This document shows, one piece after another, positions 22,452 through 27,662 of a stretch of DNA of 34,631 bases. The translations under genes and the position numbers were made by a program. The notes beneath the pieces are model-generated. The model worked only from the letters and a program-made list of their open reading frames with translations. It made no database searches and was not told where the DNA came from. Source of the DNA: a virus; the IMG/VR virus record IMGVR_UViG_3300038548_000174, positions 1 to 34,631 of that record. The stretch is one strand, 5' to 3'. The stretch's first letter is position 1. Each line of letters opens with the position of its first letter.

Positions 22452-22712
22452 ATGTTTAAATCTAATGTGGCTGGATTTTATTCCCCAATATGGACTGATA
22501 AAGAATCAGGAAAGGGCAATAAGATAACCAGCCGAACTATTAAATTTGAAGCTGGTGAGAGGTTGAAGTTTTGCCCAAAGTGCCAAGATTGGCACCCAAG
22601 CGACACGGAATTCTTTTCACCGGCTAAAAATTTAAGACTTGGTTTGTCTTCCTGGTGCAAATGTTGTTATCGGGAATGGAAAAACGAGAAACGTTATTGG
22701 GAAAAATCATGA
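22452..22712 (+). CDS. Small zinc-finger protein
   Basis: 86 residues. Two Cys pairs with aromatic surroundings: FCPKCQDWHPSDTEFFSP and SSWCKCCYREWKNEKRYW, a pattern seen in short phage proteins related to HNH-type zinc folds ('C--C---KP---F------ C--C---'). No catalytic His-Asn-His set is present. Its stop overlaps the next start (ATGA). Probably nucleic-acid binding; function not established. Confidence 0.75.
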   Translation: MFKSNVAGFYSPIWTDKESGKGNKITSRTIKFEAGERLKFCPKCQDWHPSDTEFFSPAKNLRLGLSSWCKCCYREWKNEKRYWEKS

Positions 22713-23167
22713 GTAAAAGATACGGTAGAAATCAAAAAAGAAAAGCAAAAGCTCAAATTGAAAAAATGCAAAAAGAAATCGCTAGTTTTAATTACACAAC
22801 AGCAACAGCCAAGCGAATAGTTGGTATTGCTTACCAAATCAACCCTAATGCAATTTGCTTTGAACCAGAAAGGATTGGCGATCATTACCTAACGCACGAA
22901 AGGACAAGCTTAAATTCAGTGCTGGTTGGTGGCGGTAATGAACCTGCTAGAATGATTAATATTAATTACATCGACCTGTACCAGTTAGAGGCCGTTTTGA
23001 TTGAAAGTGAGTTTGATCGAATGCTTCACTTTGATGCGCGGGTTTACAATCCCCATAAAAACGGGCTAAGAGCCGGTTACAGAGTAAGCAGAGAAGGGTT
23101 TGTTCACCTTTCAATAGATGAAGTTGCCAAGGAATTAGCCCGCCACCTTAAGAGCGTGTGGCGATAA
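22709..23167 (+). CDS. Hypothetical 152-aa protein
   Basis: 152 residues from ATG 22709, which overlaps the preceding stop; the longer frame from 22655 would overlap by 58 bases. N-terminus very basic (MSKRYGRNQKRKAKAQIEKM), then an alpha/beta domain with ININYIDLYQLEAVLIESEF and FVHLSIDEVAKELARHLKS. I think this is a conserved hypothetical of gammaproteobacterial phages, but cannot give a role. Basic N-terminus suggests nucleic-acid contact. Confidence 0.72.
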   Translation: MSKRYGRNQKRKAKAQIEKMQKEIASFNYTTATAKRIVGIAYQINPNAICFEPERIGDHYLTHERTSLNSVLVGGGNEPARMININYIDLYQLEAVLIESEFDRMLHFDARVYNPHKNGLRAGYRVSREGFVHLSIDEVAKELARHLKSVWR

Positions 23168-23169
23168 TC

Positions 23170-23355
23170 ATGATTAAAGTTATTAAGGTTTCATTCACCC
23201 CAAAGAAAACAGCCCCAATTGAACCGGCAGTTTATTTTGTTGAAACCAATAACTTCAACATTGCAGAACAAAAAGCCCTCCAAAAATTACACCTGGACGG
23301 GCTAAACCCTAATCGATATAAAGACGTTGTAATGTCTGAAATCGATGTTATTTAA
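23170..23355 (+). CDS. Hypothetical 61-aa protein
   Basis: 61 residues from ATG 23170, two bases after the previous stop. MIKVIKVSFTPKKTAPIEPA, then beta-helix mix AVYFVETNNFNIAEQKALQK and a C-terminal acid strand MSEIDVI. Small single alpha/beta domain. An in-frame GTG at 23158 is possible but lies inside the upstream gene. It is followed 23 bases later by the endolysin. Confidence 0.65.
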   Translation: MIKVIKVSFTPKKTAPIEPAVYFVETNNFNIAEQKALQKLHLDGLNPNRYKDVVMSEIDVI

Positions 23356-23378
23356 ACTAAGCAACAATAGGAAAAATT

Positions 23379-23795
23379 ATGGGTAACCTAACAAAAAACA
23401 TAAGTAGCCACGAATTAGAATGTAATTGTGGTAAGTGCCAGGTAAGAATTCAGAATCACGAACCTGTTATTCAAGTGGTTCAAGATGTTTGTGATTACTT
23501 CGCTCAAGTTCACGGCGTTGATAAAGTGGTTTTAAATATCAGTAGCCCGGCGCGGTGTTATGAATACAATCGTTTACCAGCCGATGAAGGCGGCCCCGGT
23601 AGTAATGACGAAAGCCAACACCCGCGTTGCTGTGCTATGGACATTCAATTGTTCGTTAATGACGTCCAGATAGCGCCCCAATTGATTTACGCTTACCTTT
23701 GCGCCAAGTATCCAAACAAGTACGGCATTGGTTCTTACAAGAGCTTCACGCATGTTGACACTAGGGCTATTCGTGCGCGTTGGGGTGACCTATGA
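23379..23795 (+). CDS. M15-family peptidase endolysin
   Basis: 138 residues, a stand-alone peptidase M15A (D-Ala-D-Ala/L-Ala-D-Glu type) domain that cuts cell-wall peptide cross-links at lysis. Zinc ligands by pattern: His81 and Asp88 (ESQHPRCCAMDIQL) and His125 (FTHVDTR). The usual 'S-H--G-A-D' motif has Cys in place of Gly at residue 85, not expected to remove activity. SSPARCYEYN (about 55-64) is the typical substrate-side segment. There is no signal peptide, so export needs a holin; the next gene, overlapping by ATGA, encodes a membrane protein suited to that. Confidence 0.9.
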   Translation: MGNLTKNISSHELECNCGKCQVRIQNHEPVIQVVQDVCDYFAQVHGVDKVVLNISSPARCYEYNRLPADEGGPGSNDESQHPRCCAMDIQLFVNDVQIAPQLIYAYLCAKYPNKYGIGSYKSFTHVDTRAIRARWGDL

Positions 23796-24250
23796 GCTGG
23801 TACAATCCTTTAAGCTGGGGAGAAAAAGCAGCAGACAATGTATTAGATAAAGAAAACGGTCTAGCCACTCAGTTTGGCGGCTTTATTAATAACCTTCATT
23901 ATTCTGATGCTGAGAAGGCAGAAAACAATTTAACGGTTATCGACTTTGCGCTTAAACGATTAAAGGCATTGGAACCATTTAAAATAGTTCAACGAATTAT
24001 CGCCTTTGCAACATTGTTTCTTTGGGTATTTGTCGGGCTCAATGTGTGTGTTTCAATATGGGTTTACGCGATCACCAAAAAAATAACGGTTATTGATGGT
24101 GTTCAGGTTGTAACTGGTATTGATGCAAGAACTGACTTTATGAAATTTGCAATGAGTGATTATGTTTTTTGGCCGGTAATATGCGTTTTCACGTTATATT
24201 GTGGTGGTGGTGTTGCTCGGTATTTCAGGCGCGATAGTAAAGATGATTAA
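23792..24250 (+). CDS. Putative holin (GTA-holin/3TM-like membrane protein)
   Basis: 152 residues. N-terminal half is soluble (MSWYNPLSWGEKAADNVLDK, later LKRLKALEPFKIVQRI); two clear membrane spans follow: about 78-103 (IIAFATLFLWVFVGLNVCVS and onward) and about 128-145 (FWPVICVFTLYCGGGVA), with a short basic/acidic tail FRRDSKDD. Layout and sequence tone fit the 'holin of 3TMs' group found beside endolysins in phages and gene-transfer agents. Overlaps the endolysin gene by four bases. It is followed by a 224-base gap that holds a structured RNA candidate. Confidence 0.65.
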   Translation: MSWYNPLSWGEKAADNVLDKENGLATQFGGFINNLHYSDAEKAENNLTVIDFALKRLKALEPFKIVQRIIAFATLFLWVFVGLNVCVSIWVYAITKKITVIDGVQVVTGIDARTDFMKFAMSDYVFWPVICVFTLYCGGGVARYFRRDSKDD

Positions 24251-24291
24251 TTTTTCATAAATGTTATACTTGCTATCTAATTGAATATTAG

Positions 24292-24446
24292 CCTGTATAT
24301 ATCAGTGAGTTAGTTCTTGCGCAAGGTAAGTGAAATTTTCCTATTACGTGTTGCAACGCTGAACGGCGAAGGAAGCTTTAAGAATAGGACATAGTAGGAC
24401 GGTGCAAATCCGTTGGCCTTTTCACTAGCTCATTGTTATATGCAGG
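24292..24446 (+). ncRNA. Candidate structured RNA element between lysis genes
   Basis: The 224-base gap between the holin-like gene and the 33-aa gene folds into an ordered structure on paper. Closing stem: 24292-24313 pairs with 24425-24446 (22 positions, one T-T mismatch, four G-T). Inside: a small hairpin 24315-24326; a stem 24331-24335/24420-24424; a 7-bp stem TCCTATT/AATAGGA (24339-24345 with 24383-24389) enclosing a hairpin CGCT-GAAC-GGCG (24357-24368); and a hairpin with loop TGCAAAT (24398-24402/24410-24414). Purine tracts CGAAGGAAG and ACATAGTAGGA are single-stranded, as in riboswitch or ribozyme cores. It ends 28 bases before an ATG. Class unknown. Confidence 0.6.
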
Positions 24447-24474
24447 TTAACCAACAACAAATTAAGGAAGTTAC

Positions 24475-24576
24475 ATGCCCAGCAAAACGAAAGGTACTAA
24501 CACCGGCGTAATGACACCAGCCGAGAAAAACGCAGGTTTCGGATCAACTCCGAACCAGAGCCCAGGCCGTAACTAA
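24475..24576 (+). CDS. Tiny hydrophilic protein (33 aa)
   Basis: 33 residues starting MPSKTKGTNTGVMTPAEKNA and ending STPNQSPGRN, rich in Gly, Asn, Pro, Thr and Lys. Good AAGGAAG seven bases upstream; the stop overlaps the next gene (TAATG). It lies directly downstream of the structured RNA, so it is the first reading frame that RNA could control in cis. It looks like other very small basic 'tail' proteins of phage lysis regions. No known family. Confidence 0.7.
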   Translation: MPSKTKGTNTGVMTPAEKNAGFGSTPNQSPGRN

Positions 24577-25088
24577 TGTTAATGTTTTACGGGTTAGCAT
24601 TTGCAGCTATGATAATTATCTCGCTGCTTTTGTTTAAAGCCAAAGGCACTATCTCTGCTTTATGCGGAATAGTGCTTTTAAGCTACCTTTCCTTTTTTTG
24701 CCTCTACTACACCCCATACAAAGACGAATTTTACACTTCAATGGATTCAGTAAGAATCGGCTTTGTCATGATCTCGATACTATTTTGCGGAATTAAATCA
24801 GATAAGCCTGTTGTTTATCTAGTTTATGCAGCAACTCTTTTAGTAAACTTAGTGATTAATATGTGCTGGCTATTCGTTAGTGGCTTTTATATTTACGCCG
24901 ACAGTTTTTATATAGTGATCGCAGCAATTGAGTTGATTATTTTTGGCATTGGAACGGACAGAACTCTAAAAATAAAATCAAGGAAGCGCAATGTCTCTTT
25001 TCATCTTGATAATATTGGTAGCATTAATAACTACTGGTGTAGGATTGTCAGTGGTGATGATACTGTTTCAAAAGGTGCAGAAAAATGA
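24576..25088 (+). CDS. Multi-span membrane protein of the lysis region
   Basis: 170 residues with about five hydrophobic segments: MLMFYGLAFAAMIIISLLLF, a second with ALCGIVLLSYLSFFCLYY, then VRIGFVMISILFCGI, VVYLVYAATLLVNLVINMCW, and FYIVIAAIELIIFGIGT; the last 35 residues are soluble. It could be a holin, pinholin-like or antiholin protein, or an unrelated membrane protein. Coupled on both sides (TAATG upstream, ATGA downstream). Its C-terminal ~33 codons overlap a second frame (24991-25119) that also encodes a membrane protein, limiting both sequences there. Confidence 0.72.
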   Translation: MLMFYGLAFAAMIIISLLLFKAKGTISALCGIVLLSYLSFFCLYYTPYKDEFYTSMDSVRIGFVMISILFCGIKSDKPVVYLVYAATLLVNLVINMCWLFVSGFYIYADSFYIVIAAIELIIFGIGTDRTLKIKSRKRNVSFHLDNIGSINNYWCRIVSGDDTVSKGAEK

Positions 25089-25119
25089 GCGAATTAGAGC
25101 AGAGGATAAGCGAGATTAG
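24991..25119 (+). CDS. Overlapping small single-span membrane protein (42 aa)
   Basis: 42 residues in a different frame across the junction of the 170-aa and 127-aa genes. AAGGAAGC lies just before the ATG. A membrane span of about 24 residues (LFILIILVALITTGVGLSVV and following) is followed by a charged tail (QKVQKNERIRAEDKRD). Span plus charged tail resembles small holins or a nested spanin-type gene, but there is no lipobox cysteine. The frame is kept open through the crowded overlap and has a good ribosome site, which is why I list it. Confidence 0.58.
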   Translation: MSLFILIILVALITTGVGLSVVMILFQKVQKNERIRAEDKRD

Positions 25120-25468
25120 CCAAAAGGTTAGCGGCATTGATCAGCGACTCGACCGGCACGAAGGCAAGGTTGAAAAAATACTTGGTGAAATGTCCGAATC
25201 ATTACAGAAAATAACCGAGGTAATGATCAAGCAAGAAGTGCAGGAAGAAGCGTCAAAGCTTGACCGTGAAGAAATTAACCAATTAAAAGATAAGTATCAC
25301 GAACTCGATAAGAAAGCTGATCTCGCCATTCAAAGCGAAGAAAGCATTAAGGACACAGCCAAGGAAATTAAAACAACCTTGAAGGGCGCGTTAAAGTGGG
25401 GCTTTGGATTATTCGGCTCATTAATGATATTGTTAGTTGCTGCCGCGATAAGAGCCGCATTAACATGA
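25085..25468 (+). CDS. Coiled-coil protein with C-terminal membrane anchor (XhlA-like layout)
   Basis: 127 residues. Residues 1 to about 95 are heptad-like coiled coil (ELEQRISEISQKVSGIDQRL; KYHELDKKADLAIQ), then LKWGFGLFGSLMILLVAAAI forms a single membrane span with a short end. This is the layout of hemolysin XhlA/small holin-partner proteins that sit beside phage lysins. Start overlaps the preceding stop (ATGA), and its stop overlaps the next tiny gene. A spanin or holin accessory role is inferred from layout and place only. Confidence 0.72.
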   Translation: MSELEQRISEISQKVSGIDQRLDRHEGKVEKILGEMSESLQKITEVMIKQEVQEEASKLDREEINQLKDKYHELDKKADLAIQSEESIKDTAKEIKTTLKGALKWGFGLFGSLMILLVAAAIRAALT

Positions 25469-25554
25469 GGCCCGGAACGGCAAAGAAAAAAGCTCGTTAT
25501 ACTGAGCGAAACAATCCACAATCACCGAAAGACGTATCACGTCTAGGAGGATAG
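25465..25554 (+). CDS. Tiny basic protein (29 aa)
   Basis: 29 residues starting MRPGTAKKKARYTERNNPQS and ending DVSRLGG. The ATG overlaps the stop of the coiled-coil gene (ATGA), a standard coupling arrangement. Its last codons contain AGGAGG, the ribosome binding site of the following ATT-start frame. Very basic. No homologue recognised. Confidence 0.6.
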   Translation: MRPGTAKKKARYTERNNPQSPKDVSRLGG

Positions 25555-25558
25555 GCCC

Positions 25559-25624
25559 ATTCCACAACATACACCACGCGAAAAGCGCAAAAACCCTAGC
25601 AAGAACACCCGTAAACGCCGTTAA
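25559..25624 (+). CDS. Tiny arginine/lysine-rich protein with probable ATT start
   Basis: 21 residues, (M)PQHTPREKRKNPSKNTRKR R, from ATT 25559. A perfect AGGAGG (25545-25550) stands eight bases upstream, and no ATG, GTG or TTG is in frame before the stop at 25544. ATT starts are rare (infC is the known case). The product is like the 33-aa and 29-aa neighbours: short, Pro/Lys/Arg-rich. Confidence is limited by size and by the start codon. Confidence 0.45.
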   Translation: MPQHTPREKRKNPSKNTRKRR

Positions 25625-25640
25625 ACCAAAAGGCCAGCAA

Positions 25641-25904
25641 ATGACACCTGACATTGACGCACTAATTGAAGAATGCATTACCAACCTTTCTGACGATAAT
25701 ATTAAAATGGGCGGTGAATCACTTCAAGAGCTCGCCCGGTATTGGGCCAAAGCTGGCCTTACTTTAAAATCATTTATGGATATGCGAACATACATCATAA
25801 ATGCAGCAATAGAAAAAACAGATGCTTTCTTTATTCGTGAAAAACTCAAACTTGCTGAAGAAGATTTAAGAGTTAAACGAACCGGCAGTATTATCATTCA
25901 CTAA
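25641..25904 (+). CDS. Hypothetical 87-aa protein
   Basis: 87 residues, acidic-to-mixed helical: MTPDIDALIEECITNLSDDN, GESLQELARYWAKAGLTLKS, then IREKLKLAEEDLRVKRTGSI. AAGG lies upstream. No domain recognised. It follows the tiny basic genes and precedes another small helical gene, still within the rightward operon. Confidence 0.68.
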   Translation: MTPDIDALIEECITNLSDDNIKMGGESLQELARYWAKAGLTLKSFMDMRTYIINAAIEKTDAFFIREKLKLAEEDLRVKRTGSIIIH

Positions 25905-25919
25905 CTAACAGGTAACATC

Positions 25920-26168
25920 ATGGGCAGACCATCAAACGCAGAAAAAGAAGCAAAGCGATTAACTGAACTAGCAGGGAACTTATCTGAAGTTGCTGAGGTT
26001 CTAATAACTCCAGAAATGAGAATTGAAGCGCTTGAAGCTCATTGCCTTAAACTCGAGTCAGCTATTTCACGCATTGCAGTACTAACCGGCAACGGTAACC
26101 ATTTACGCGAACTTGGTATTGAGCGTTGGGTGCCAGGTAAAAAAGATATGAACAAGAAGTACGCTTAA
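25920..26168 (+). CDS. Hypothetical 82-aa protein
   Basis: 82 residues: MGRPSNAEKEAKRLTELAGN at the start (a Gly-Arg-Pro opening like an AT-hook), then MRIEALEAHCLKLESAISRI as a helix, and a C-terminal GIERWVPGKKDMNKKYA. AGGTAA upstream. Could be a small DNA-binding protein; not recognised. It is followed by a 136-base structured, gene-poor stretch. Confidence 0.68.
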   Translation: MGRPSNAEKEAKRLTELAGNLSEVAEVLITPEMRIEALEAHCLKLESAISRIAVLTGNGNHLRELGIERWVPGKKDMNKKYA

Positions 26169-26175
26169 TTCAACC

Positions 26176-26270
26176 GGCATGTAATTTCGCTACCTGCCAA
26201 ACCTTAAGGAGGTGATACCTTGCGGCGTAATACGCCAGTGCGTTAATACTGTCGAGCGATAGATTTAACG
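26176..26270 (+). promoter_or_regulatory. Structured mRNA leader with near-perfect Shine-Dalgarno
   Basis: Between the genes ending 26168 and starting 26305. Hairpin 1: GGCA-t-GTA / TAC-c-TGCC (26176-26198). Then TTAAGGAGGTGAT (26204-26216), with TAAGGAGGTGAT complementary to the 16S rRNA 3' end over 12 bases, in a sequence that can fold AGGT/ACCT. Hairpin 3: GGCGT/ACGCC (26224-26236). Hairpin 4: CGTTAA/TTAACG (26241-26270), extended by CTGTC/GATAG after a 2x2 internal loop. This order (strong initiation site, short frame, stacked hairpins) is typical of translational or transcription-attenuation leaders. No T-run follows hairpin 4. Confidence 0.55.
26220..26246 (+). CDS. Possible 8-residue leader peptide (TTG start)
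   Basis: TTG at 26220, seven bases after GGAGG, opens the frame (M)RRNTPVR followed by TAA at 26244-26246. Three of eight residues are Arg. Translation would run through hairpin 3 and stop in the 5' arm of hairpin 4, so ribosome position could switch the leader structure. There is no direct evidence for translation besides the unusually strong ribosome binding site. Confidence 0.38.
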   Translation: MRRNTPVR

Positions 26271-26304
26271 TAACCTAACTATTACCCAAGCAGGATGATA
26301 AATC

Positions 26305-26478
26305 ATGAATGAATACCGAATCACTCTAGGCAACGGACTATCAACAGTAACTATCGAAGCTGATGGTTTTTTTGTCGATGATAATGGAGCTCATTTTTTT
26401 AAAGGCGCTAAACAAGGCGAGCAATTAGCTACTTTTGCCATTTATAGCCACATTACCAAAAGAACCAAATGCCAATAA
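26305..26478 (+). CDS. Hypothetical 57-aa protein
   Basis: 57 residues from ATG 26305 with AGGATG upstream: MNEYRITLGNGLSTVTIEAD, GFFVDDNGAHFFKGAKQGEQ, then LATFAIYSHITKRTKCQ. A small beta-rich domain with alternating strands, seen from its pattern of polar/hydrophobic alternation. It follows the structured leader and its stop lies in a 15-bp tandem repeat. Family not recognised. Confidence 0.65.
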   Translation: MNEYRITLGNGLSTVTIEADGFFVDDNGAHFFKGAKQGEQLATFAIYSHITKRTKCQ

Positions 26479-26501
26479 ACTAACACCCAATAAACTAACG
26501 A
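26472..26501 (+). repeat. 15-bp tandem duplication
   Basis: CCAATAAACTAACAC (26472-26486) is followed at once by CCAATAAACTAACGA (26487-26501), 13 of 15 bases identical. The first copy holds the TAA of the 57-aa gene. Downstream bases to the next ATG also resemble the leader before 26305 (CTAAC-ATTACCC...AGGAT), suggesting that a short leader unit was duplicated with the gene. Confidence 0.65.
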
Positions 26502-26526
26502 TTACCCGATAAGGATACTAATCGAT

Positions 26527-26667
26527 ATGAATATATTCAAAAAAGCAACACGCCTCCCTACCCCTTTAATTTGGGTTCTAATAGTTTCCTCAATAGTAGG
26601 TTTCATTGCCTTAATAAACGCTTCCTATCTAATATTTAATATCGTTAAGGTGATCTCTAATGGCTAA
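26527..26667 (+). CDS. Small membrane protein (46 aa)
   Basis: 46 residues: a basic, Pro-containing N-terminus (MNIFKKATRLPTPLIW), one long membrane span (VLIVSSIVGFIALINAS), and LIFNIVKVISNG. AAGGA lies upstream and it overlaps the next gene by eight bases. Holin-like in size, but also like many small phage inner-membrane proteins. Function unknown. Confidence 0.62.
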   Translation: MNIFKKATRLPTPLIWVLIVSSIVGFIALINASYLIFNIVKVISNG

Positions 26668-26845
26668 ACATAATATAAACACCCCAAGCCAATCAGACCT
26701 ACTATTCCACGCCCAAATGGAAGCTCATTATAAATTCATAGGGAAGGTAAGGCGGGCTGCAGAACGAAAACAAGCCAGAAGAGTGAAGCTTGTATTCATT
26801 TGTTTAGCTATTATCATGACTTGCTTAATATGGGGCGGCACCTAA
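26660..26845 (+). CDS. Small C-terminally anchored protein (61 aa)
   Basis: 61 residues. A soluble, basic N-terminal part (MAKHNINTPSQSDLLFHAQM; RRAAERKQARR) precedes one membrane span at the C-terminus (LVFICLAIIMTCLIWGG). AAGGTGAT is well placed upstream. The ATG lies inside the previous gene and its stop overlaps the next start (TAATG). Tail-anchored, with the body in the cytoplasm by charge. Function unknown. Confidence 0.68.
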   Translation: MAKHNINTPSQSDLLFHAQMEAHYKFIGKVRRAAERKQARRVKLVFICLAIIMTCLIWGGT

Positions 26846-27063
26846 TGGATAACACACCCAAAGCATCAAGCGTTATAAAAGCCATTCAAAAACTAATAGA
26901 CGAGCATGGCGACTTGCCTTTTTATCTTGAGGATGCCGATACTGGCTGGATGATGGGGATAGGCGTTTATCAAACCACCGATGAATGGCCTAATGGTAAT
27001 AAGTGTTTTGCGGCTAACGGTGATTACAATGGGCAACCAGAAGGCGAGGTGAAGAATGGGTAA
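26845..27063 (+). CDS. Hypothetical 72-aa protein
   Basis: 72 residues from ATG 26845 (TAATG overlap); a longer frame from 26800 is rejected since it runs through the upstream membrane segment. MDNTPKASSVIKAIQKLIDE, then HGDLPFYLEDADTGWMMGIG and KCFAANGDYNGQPEGE. The 'HGDLP--L-D-DTG' pattern is seen in small phage and plasmid proteins of unknown role. Overlaps the next start by 8 bases. Confidence 0.72.
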   Translation: MDNTPKASSVIKAIQKLIDEHGDLPFYLEDADTGWMMGIGVYQTTDEWPNGNKCFAANGDYNGQPEGEVKNG

Positions 27064-27172
27064 ACCAACAAATAACAATCATCAAGCTATCATTGGTATC
27101 TTGATAGCTTTCCTTTGCGCTATAGCTGGCCTGTCAATTCCTATTATTGTATGGCTGTTCGCTAATGGGTAA
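27056..27172 (+). CDS. Small membrane protein (38 aa)
   Basis: 38 residues: MGKPTNNNHQ followed by one hydrophobic run (AIIGILIAFLCAIAGLSIPI and VVWLF-like end). GAGGTGA lies upstream in the previous gene and the end overlaps the small-terminase start by eight bases. The third small membrane protein in a row. Function unknown. Confidence 0.62.
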   Translation: MGKPTNNNHQAIIGILIAFLCAIAGLSIPIIVWLFANG

Positions 27173-27662
27173 AGCTAAAGCGGGCGATAAACGCCTGGGT
27201 AATCAATTTTGGCTTGTTCGCTCAACACATGGGCGCAAGCCTATATTTAAACGCGCTGATAAAATGTGGCGATGTGCTTGTGAGTATTTCCAATGGGTAG
27301 AAGAAAACCCCTTGATTGAGAAAAAGCTTGTTTCATTCCAAGGGGCAAGCGTACTTGAAGATGTTCCTCATATGAGAGCAATGACTATAAACGCTTTATG
27401 TCGATTTATGGATATTAGCGAAGATACTTTTGCAACATATGGCAAAAAGAAAGATTTTATAGGAGTCGTTAACGAGATTAGACAAGTAATCTATGACCAG
27501 AAGTTCACAGGAGCCTCAGCAGGGTTCTTAAACTCCAACATCATAGCAAGAGACTTAGGTTTAAAAGACAAGTCCGATGTGGAGATTACAGAGAGATTAC
27601 TAGTTAAGATTAGCCGTAAACGTTTTGATGGTTCTGAGGGTGAACACGATGAAACAGAATGA
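27165..27662 (+). CDS. Terminase small subunit (P22 gp3-like DNA-packaging protein)
   Basis: 165 residues from ATG 27165; the frame could open at TTG 27147, but the ATG gives the usual 8-base overlap. NQFWLVRSTHGRKPIFKRAD, MWRCACEYFQWVEENPL, RAMTINALCRFMDISEDTFA, FTGASAGFLNSNIIARDLGL are landmarks of the P22 gp3/GP3_package family, which recognises the pac site for headful packaging. This favours a circularly permuted genome. A pac site would usually be in or near this gene; none is called. Ends 14 bases inside the large-subunit gene. Confidence 0.88.
   Translation: MGKAKAGDKRLGNQFWLVRSTHGRKPIFKRADKMWRCACEYFQWVEENPLIEKKLVSFQGASVLEDVPHMRAMTINALCRFMDISEDTFATYGKKKDFIGVVNEIRQVIYDQKFTGASAGFLNSNIIARDLGLKDKSDVEITERLLVKISRKRFDGSEGEHDETE

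Noticed and set aside
22655-22708. Upstream extension of the 152-aa gene
   Set aside because: Would overlap the zinc-finger gene by 58 bases; the ATG at 22709 gives a standard ATGA coupling.
24398-24414. T-arm-like hairpin suggesting a tRNA or tmRNA
   Set aside because: The loop TGCAAAT is close to a T-loop, but there is no flanking acceptor stem at the right distance, no anticodon arm and no CCA end; the hairpin fits better as part of a larger structured RNA.
24370-24446. Cobalamin riboswitch
   Set aside because: Only the short GGTGCAAATCC piece matches; the B12 box (GCCACTG-like) and the full junction are not seen, and the downstream genes have no B12 connection.
24292-24446. Group I or group II intron, or retron RNA
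   Set aside because: No P7/P3 group I core, no domain V hairpin, no intron-type protein or reverse transcriptase in the window, and the element does not interrupt a gene.
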